Shown here in pieces: positions 58,360-64,000 of a stretch of 64,000 nt of DNA. Origin of the DNA: Strix aluco. Its lineage: Eukaryota; Chordata; Aves; Strigiformes; Strigidae. The stretch covers positions 8,099,973-8,163,972 of the forward strand of contig NC_133971.1 in assembly GCF_031877795.1 (NCBI RefSeq), given 5' to 3'. A program made the translations under genes and the position numbers. The stretch's first letter is position 1. Each line of letters begins with the position of its first letter. The notes beneath the pieces are model-generated. The model did no database searches. It was not told the DNA's origin and saw only the letters and a list, made by a program, of their open reading frames with translations.

Positions 58360-59710
58360 AGGTGAATGAACCCAGTTTTGGGACAACAACTTGCACACCC
58401 TGAATGCACACCAACACACACACACAGACACTCACTGGCTGCACAGCAACACACACACTCCCATGGACTGCACTCCTCAGTCTTCCTGCTGCTACTGCTC
58501 CCAGCCTCTTGCTGCTCCATCCCCTTCAGTTGCTCCACACTGGAACCCTATCCCAAACCCACCAGACACCCCCTCCGCCCCCAATTAATCAAGCTCAGCC
58601 CTAGAATTACCCTGCAGCTTTGGCCCAGTGACATCTCTCGCTAACAGAGTGCTGGGGTAGCCAGCTGTGGGCTGGGGAGATGACCAGCCCTGCTAAGAGT
58701 GCAGGTCAGTGGAGCCTGTGCTCTGTACTGGATGTCCAAGCTGAGGCCTCTTGACAGAAAGCCGGACTTGGTCAGGGTGGGACCATGACACAGCATCATC
58801 TGCAGAGCCACAACAGCTCCCTTCAAACCATGGTGAAGAAGAAGCAAAGGGCACACCCCAGTGTCCAGAGATCCCAACCCCGCTGGAGGTGTGCGGTGCA
58901 CCCCTGGGTGGGAACAAAGCTGGGAGCTGCAGCACCATCACTTGAGGCTGCCACTCTTCAAACCACAGCCTCCAGGGACACAGCCCTTCTCAGCAAATGC
59001 AACGCATGCGGCTGGCTCCTGTTTCTCTCCCTGCACTCCAGCACGTGAGCACGGCTCCACCGTACGGCTGCAGAAGGCAGACTGACGAGCTGTGGCCAAT
59101 TCAGGATGTACCAAAGCCATGGACAATGGCATGTGGAGCTGAGAGCCGGAGCAGCCTTCTCTGTTTAGGGCTTGCAGTTGCAAGTGACACTACTTGGGTC
59201 TGCTTGGTTTATTTGGCTTACACATCACTGCTTGCCTGCCGCGGCTCTAACCAGCTTGGCTCTGCAACACCCAAATGCGCATACTGCCTGTAGTAGTTAC
59301 ATTCTCTGGCGTACGTTTGTTGGGAAGGACCTGGTGGCAAAGGGATGCAGTGAGCAGGGTGGCAGTGAACTTCCAGAGGAGGCTGTGGTGCCACACTGGG
59401 TTTTTTCCTGCTAGCCATTAGCAGGCAGTGCTCAGAACCGGGCACTGCTGCCTGCCACGGGGCCTGCACACCCTCATCCCACAAGCAGAGCATTCAGAGG
59501 GGGTCTGTCAGGGGTGTCCGATCCCAGCTTCTGCTTCCCCTCCTGCTTGGAAACCCCTATGTTATGTCCTGCCACCAAGAGGCACCTGGAACCAGCGACT
59601 CTGTGACATCAGCCTCATTGCCAAGGGCACTGTGGGCAACGTGAGCTCTGCGGGCACTCTGTCAGCTGCTGCACTGGTGGCAGCGAGCCCTCGGTTCTGG
59701 CAGCTGGCAC
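58360..59710. other. 5' flank of the acrosin copy, no other gene
   Basis: Contains a short CA-rich stretch at 58405-58460 and GC-rich DNA with random frames. No clear core promoter for the acrosin copy could be named. Confidence 0.5.
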
Positions 59711-59796
59711 ATGCTGCTGGCAACAATGCATTTGCTCCCACTCCTCGTCCTGCTGGCCCTATGCTGGCCTGTACACAGCGCGTGGGACACCTGTGC
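59711..59796 (+). pseudogene. ACR: acrosin copy, exon 1 (signal peptide)
   Basis: ATG 59711 starts MLLATMHLLPLLVLLALCW, a signal peptide, ending PVHSAWDTC before donor GC|GTAAGT at 59797. Acrosin is a trypsin-like serine protease of the sperm acrosome involved in sperm penetration of the egg coat. Exon 1 itself is intact and in phase (phase 2) with exon 2. Confidence 0.8.
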
Positions 59797-60103
59797 GTAA
59801 GTGACTCTGGGAGGAAGCTTGGGCAACCTGATGGGGTTCTCTGGAGGGTCCCCACTTGTCCCCCGTGGCCACACCACGGCTTCCCCAGCCCCATGCGGGA
59901 GCCTCGGTTCCTTGCAGCACCCGGGCTGCTGGCACAACTTGTCTGCAGGGTTAAAGCAGAAACAGGGGCAGATGCCTGCCCACCCTACAGGGCTCCCTGG
60001 CCTCGCTATCCATGCAGTGCCCCATGGAGAGGGCAGACAGCTGACCTTCAGCCAGAACAGCAGTGATCCATTGAGCAGGACACTAATGAGTTTCTGGTTA
60101 CAG

Positions 60104-60298
60104 AGGGACCTGCTGGCTCCGGCCCATGGCTTCTGGCTACGGCACCTCGCACGTGGTGGGGGGCACAGACGCCCAGCCAGGGGCCTGGCCCTGGATCGTC
60201 CAGGATCCCTGGGCAGCAGGCACGGGGCATATATGTGGAGGGTCCCTCATCAGTCCACAGTGGGTCCTCACAGCAGCCCATTGCTTCACCAAGGCCAG
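60104..60298 (+). pseudogene. ACR: acrosin copy, exon 2
   Basis: After acceptor TTACAG the exon reads [13 protein letters not shown], then [14 protein letters not shown], the zymogen cleavage and protease N-terminus (VVGG). It continues to [18 protein letters not shown] with the catalytic His, up to donor CAG|GTAAGG. Open and in phase with exons 1 and 3. It lacks any visible defect. Confidence 0.85.
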
Positions 60299-60632
60299 GT
60301 AAGGAGGGGAAGGAACGGGGATATCCTTCCAGCACTCACAGGTGCCCCATCCGCACCACGTGCTACTCCTATCCCCTTTCCTTGTGGTACGCCCAGTGCC
60401 TGGGCACTGCAGAGCCCGGCTGAGAGGCAGCTCAGGAGAGGGCTGGGCTCCTGCCACAGCTTCCTAGCAGCCTCCATCTCGACATGCCTTGGGCCCAAGG
60501 CATGTTAGGGCACTTGCAGCCTCCATAGCGCTGCTTTCCTGTCTCCCGTGTGAAGCAGAGGGCAGGGAACTGCTGGGCTGCTGCAGCATGTGGCTGGGCT
60601 CCCTCTGAACCCTCTCCCCATCTGCCTTCCAG

Positions 60633-60905
60633 GCACATCACCATGTGGCGCGTAGTGATCGGGGCCACCCAGTTGACTCAGCTGGGCCTGGAGGCCCAAG
60701 TGCGCAATATTAAGCGGCTGCTGGTTCACGAACAGTGAACACTACAGTAGCACCTCGGAGAGCAACGACATTGCATTGCTGGAATTGGACCAGCCTGTCC
60801 AGGGCAGTGACTCTGTACAGCTTGCCTGTGTGCCCGACGCCTCGCTGCGAGTGTCAGAGCTGACAACCTGCTATGTCAGTGTTTGGGGGTCCATCAATGC
60901 AAGAT
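60633..60905 (+). pseudogene. ACR: acrosin copy, exon 3, with 7-bp insertion
   Basis: Reads RHITMWRVVIGATQ... to RLLVHE, then an extra CAGTGAA (about 60730-60737) creates an immediate TGA and shifts the frame. The former frame resumes with HYSSTSESNDIALLELDQPVQ (catalytic Asp in NDIAL) and continues to CYVSVWGS, where Gly of the conserved SGWG is Val. Donor GAT|GTGAGT follows at 60906. The insertion repeats neighbouring bases (GAACAGTGAACA) and looks like slippage. It makes the gene copy non-functional. Confidence 0.85.
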
Positions 60906-61185
60906 GTGAGTTTCTAAAGACTGCTCATGTTCTGAGTACAAGCTTGGCACTCCGGGGAGGTGGTTTGGGCTTCCTGACAGCAGAGGCGAGAGCCAGAGTC
61001 TGGCTGCAGGGATGTATGCCCATAGAGAGAGGGGCCTGGCCCAGGGCCCAAGGTGAGATAGAAGGGAAATGCCGGTACAATATCTCTCACAATGCAAAGC
61101 CAAGCCCCAGGGAAGGGGTTCACCCAGACAGGGCAGGAGACCTGGCAATAAGCTGTTGGGCGTTTATTCCTTTCTGTGCTCACAG

Positions 61186-61331
61186 CTGGAGGATCAACAG
61201 ATATCCTGCAGGAGGCCAAGGTCCGCCTCATCAGTGTCAACCTCTGCAACAGCAGCCAGTGGTACGGAGGGGCCATCCACCCCCACAACCTGTGCGCTGG
61301 CTATCCGCAGGGTGGCATCGACACCTGCCAC
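61186..61331 (+). pseudogene. ACR: acrosin copy, exon 4
   Basis: After acceptor [30 protein letters not shown]... to [14 protein letters not shown]. The last exon base is C (CAC|GTAGGA) where the usual junction is CAG|GTAGGA, a weak change that alters Gln to His and may reduce splicing. The exon is open. Confidence 0.8.
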
Positions 61332-61816
61332 GTAGGAGCGTGAGACAAGGCAGCGCCCACCAGCACAGGCAGCCCCAGTGCAACTGCCCAAACATATCCC
61401 AGCGCGGGCTTTGCGTGGCAAGCCACCCTCCCACCACTGGGTCCCCACTGCTGGTGGGGCTCACCTCCTCTTCCCCAGCTGCAGGTCCTTGCCCAGGGCC
61501 CCACTTGTCCCAGAGGCCCGGGACTCTGCCCAGAAAGCCCATCCAGTGCTCCTAGCAGCCCCGAGGTCCAGATACCAATCCCAAAATATCCCTCTTGCAC
61601 ACATCCAGCATCACTGTGCGGAGATGAGAGAGAGTCCTACCCCACAGGCTTGCTACCCTCTCCCTGACAAGATTCTGTAGGCCCCAGCACCTGAGCAGAG
61701 CTTCTCTGTGCAGCAGATACAGCCCTGGCAGGTGCAGTGAGAGAGAAGGAGCCAGCACTAGTGCTGCCAGTGGCCACCCGACACCACCTGAACCCTCCCT
61801 CTCTCCTCCACTGCAG

Positions 61817-62175
61817 AGTGACAGCGGTGGTCCTCTTGTGTGCAAAGACAACGATGCTGACTACTTCTGGCTTGTTGGAGTGACCAGCTGGGGGAGAGGC
61901 TGTGTGAGAGCAAAACAGCCTGGAGTCTACACCTCCACTCAGCACTTTTATGACTGGATCTTGGTACAGATGGGACTGCACCCAGCAGTAACGGCTACTC
62001 CAACATCACGGCCAGTCTTCACCTCAACCCCTTTCAGAGGCCAAGGCCAGTACCAATGCAAGCGGACAGGTTTATGCCCTGTCCTTTTCCATGCCAGAAG
62101 CTGGTGGAATTCTTTAATCTGCTGCAGGAGCTCCTGCAGGTCCTACAGGGGGAAAAGGCTCCAGCAGCAGCATGA
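61817..62175 (+). pseudogene. ACR: acrosin copy, exon 5 (active-site Ser and Pro-rich tail)
   Basis: Begins [17 protein letters not shown]: catalytic Ser is kept, but the Gly before Asp in GDSGG is Ser, affecting the oxyanion hole. It continues with [11 protein letters not shown] and [10 protein letters not shown], then the short Pro/Thr-rich tail. Near 62030 (ACCCCTTTCAGAGG) a one-base loss shifts the frame; in the corrected frame the usual acrosin C-terminus [17 protein letters not shown] is present and ends at TGA 62173-62175. AATAAA follows at 62320-62325. Confidence 0.85.
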
Positions 62176-62319
62176 GCAGGACCCAGTTCAAGCTGCTGTG
62201 CACCACCACCATCTCCTGCAGGGGCACTGCCTGCTGAGCCAAAGGCAGCCTCAGTGCCAAAGGCCTGCTCGGTCCTGCCCACGCACACAAATGCTCAAGT
62301 TGAGCCTTCAAGTTCTTGA

Positions 62320-62325
62320 AATAAA
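62320..62325 (+). terminator. poly(A) signal of the acrosin copy
   Basis: AATAAA about 145 bases after the inferred stop codon, in the expected position for the acrosin 3' end. Confidence 0.65.
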
Positions 62326-62329
62326 CTTG

Positions 62330-64000
62330 CCAATTCTCACAGCTAACCATGCTTCGGTCCAGTTCAGTCTCCTGTGCAAGGCAAGGACTTCCATGCCTGC
62401 CACCTGCAAAACGAGGCTGCAGGCAACCAAGATGGGCACAAAGGGAAAGAGTCACTCAGAAGGGCTGGTCAGAGGGGAGGGTGATGTGCGGTGGGAGAAG
62501 GGGGCGAGAGGTCTTGGGGACAGCAGTTGGAAACAGAAAGTGTCTTACGCCGGGTACTGCTGGGATCCCTGTGTGTGTGTGTGTGTGTACAATGCACCAG
62601 TGAACTTGAAACTGGACTCTCTCATGACACAGGAGACACGGATCTGGAGAGACCCAAGGTTTGCACCGATGACTGGGTAAGGAGCTTGACATCCTGGCAC
62701 AAATAATACATGGACTTAATTTCCATACTGTTAGTTGAGTTGAGGAATCTAAGCACGTGCTGTGCTTATGAATCTATGGAGTGAAGGTGTGTTTATGTTT
62801 CACTGGTAAACATCCAATCCTGATCATCTGGAAAGGCAGAAAAGGACTGGCCTGTGTTCATGTTTATGTAAGCGGTGGTTACGAGTACATGGGTGCTGGT
62901 AAAGGCATCGCTCTGTCTAAGTCGATCTGTTTTGCCGTTCACATTAATTGTGTAAGTCTGTGGGTGTGTTTGTGTAGCCGGCTCTTTGGAATGCAGCATA
63001 AGTCTCTTGAACGCACACATGGGAACAGCAGCAGCCACATCCATCAGGCTGGGACAGGAGAAGCCTCCTGGGTGTGAGAGTCCACCCGAATCAGCTCTCG
63101 TGGATCTGAAAGGAGAAATCCCCCGTGTTCAGAAGTCTACTGGATCCGGCTGCTCCATAACAGAATGGGGAAGGAAACCCAAAGCAACTCTGCAGCAGAG
63201 ATCGCGGTGTGGACAGAGAGGCAGCAGTGTCTGGGCTGTGAAAGCAATGGGGAGTGCTGGCAGCGGGACCTGCACTGTCCAGGAACTGGACCGCCTTCTA
63301 ACAAAAGGGCAGGAAGGATGCAAGCTCAAAGCTGTCTGAAAAAAGTGCTTTGGTGTTTGTTTTCTCCAGTAGGTACCATTAAAGCATCTGGGCAGGACCC
63401 TTCTCTGCAGGCCCAAGAGTGGCTTAGTTCTCCTGGCAAGCTTTGCCTTGAAGAAGCATGCAGGAACGGCTCAAAGTTTTGATAGCCAGACAGCCTCTAT
63501 GCTGGCACGGGAGGATGACTCCAGATGATCCGCCTGTTCCCACAGAAGCCACAGCTGAAGTAGCTCACACTCCAGACGCTTGCCAGTGAGCCCTGCCCCG
63601 GCAGCCGCTCCCTACCTCTTTGGGAGAAGCTGGATCAACTGTTCTGCAGACTGGGCCTGTTCATTTCCTAGTCTGGGTGGAACACAGCAAACAAAGGCAA
63701 GGCAGAGGACTCCCCGGAGCAGTGTCCACTCACACATGGAACACTAAGAACAGGATTCATCTACATAGATGTTCTGTCTACAATATGGCTGTCAACATCA
63801 AGCCCATTTGCCTCAGACTTCCTGCACAGTCCGTGCAATCCGTGCATTCAAGGCTGGCTTGACACATCCTACAGGAAAGGCTTTTATTAGGCAAGATCAG
63901 TCATGCCCTAAACCACACCCCGCAACCAAAAGAACTTCCATAGACTACAGTGGGAGCCTGGACACCTTCTTTAGGTGGACACACCTAGTCATATCTGTGA
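62330..64000. other. 3' flank, no gene recognised
   Basis: Contains a (GT)n run at 62570-62588 and random frames. No gene, LTR or LINE was identified. Confidence 0.55.

Noticed and set aside
59428-60066. Plus frame of 212 codons over acrosin exon 1
   Set aside because: Wrong frame relative to the signal peptide and passes through the intron.
1-64000. CRISPR arrays, bacterial operons, tRNA or rRNA genes
   Set aside because: None seen; the sequence is vertebrate and the repeats are microsatellites or transposons.

Overview
The window is vertebrate, almost certainly bird. It carries CR1 LINEs with the avian CR1 3' octamer tail (ATTCTGTG), several avian-type LTRs, remnants of gammaretrovirus-like and betaretrovirus-like endogenous retroviruses (ERVs), intron-bearing genes with GT-AG splice sites and AATAAA poly(A) signals. 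A short Topors-like RING gene and an acrosin gene suggest a neoavian, possibly passerine, genome. Family names come from recognising motifs by eye; no database was searched.

Layout. 1-2.8 kb: broken gammaretrovirus-like pol and env. 2.8-3.5 kb: an antisense LTR. 3.5-22.7 kb: mostly AT-rich intergenic DNA with a solo LTR (6667-7029, perfect 5-bp target duplication), an old CR1 relic near 12 kb and a 5'-truncated CR1 (16.9-18.0 kb) whose RT frame is still open. 22.7-35 kb: a GC-rich block, all coding on the minus strand. It holds an intact Topors-like RING gene with a CRE-rich promoter, then a broken FOXJ1-like gene (exon 1 at 28.8-28.3 kb, exon 2 at 26.4 kb). Inside exon 2 the FOXJ1 sequence switches to a second Topors-like RING sequence. 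The missing FOXJ1 C-terminal half lies out of order at 34.6-35.0 kb, beyond an LTR. 35.4-39.7 kb: a nearly complete but mutated CR1. 39.7-45.5 kb: a mosaic betaretrovirus-like ERV with primer binding site, gag, rearranged pol pieces, env scraps, polypurine tract and 3' LTR. 45.5-57.1 kb: a GGTGTC-type minisatellite, two related antisense LTRs (one with a nested LTR) and some candidate minus-strand exons of an unrecognised gene. 57.1-58.4 kb: gammaretrovirus-like gag. 59.7-62.3 kb: a five-exon acrosin pseudogene on the plus strand.

The most notable structure is the FOXJ1/Topors chimera. A forkhead exon reads in one frame into a RING/Topors sequence and is interrupted by only one TGA. The FOXJ1 break on both halves falls at a short ATGGC(T/A)AAGG-like sequence that also surrounds the Topors start codon. 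FOXJ1 (motile cilia and sperm flagella), Topors (centrosome/cilium E3 ligase) and acrosin (acrosome protease) are all connected with sperm or cilia, so the window looks like a small, largely decayed collection of testis-type gene copies embedded in ERV-rich DNA.
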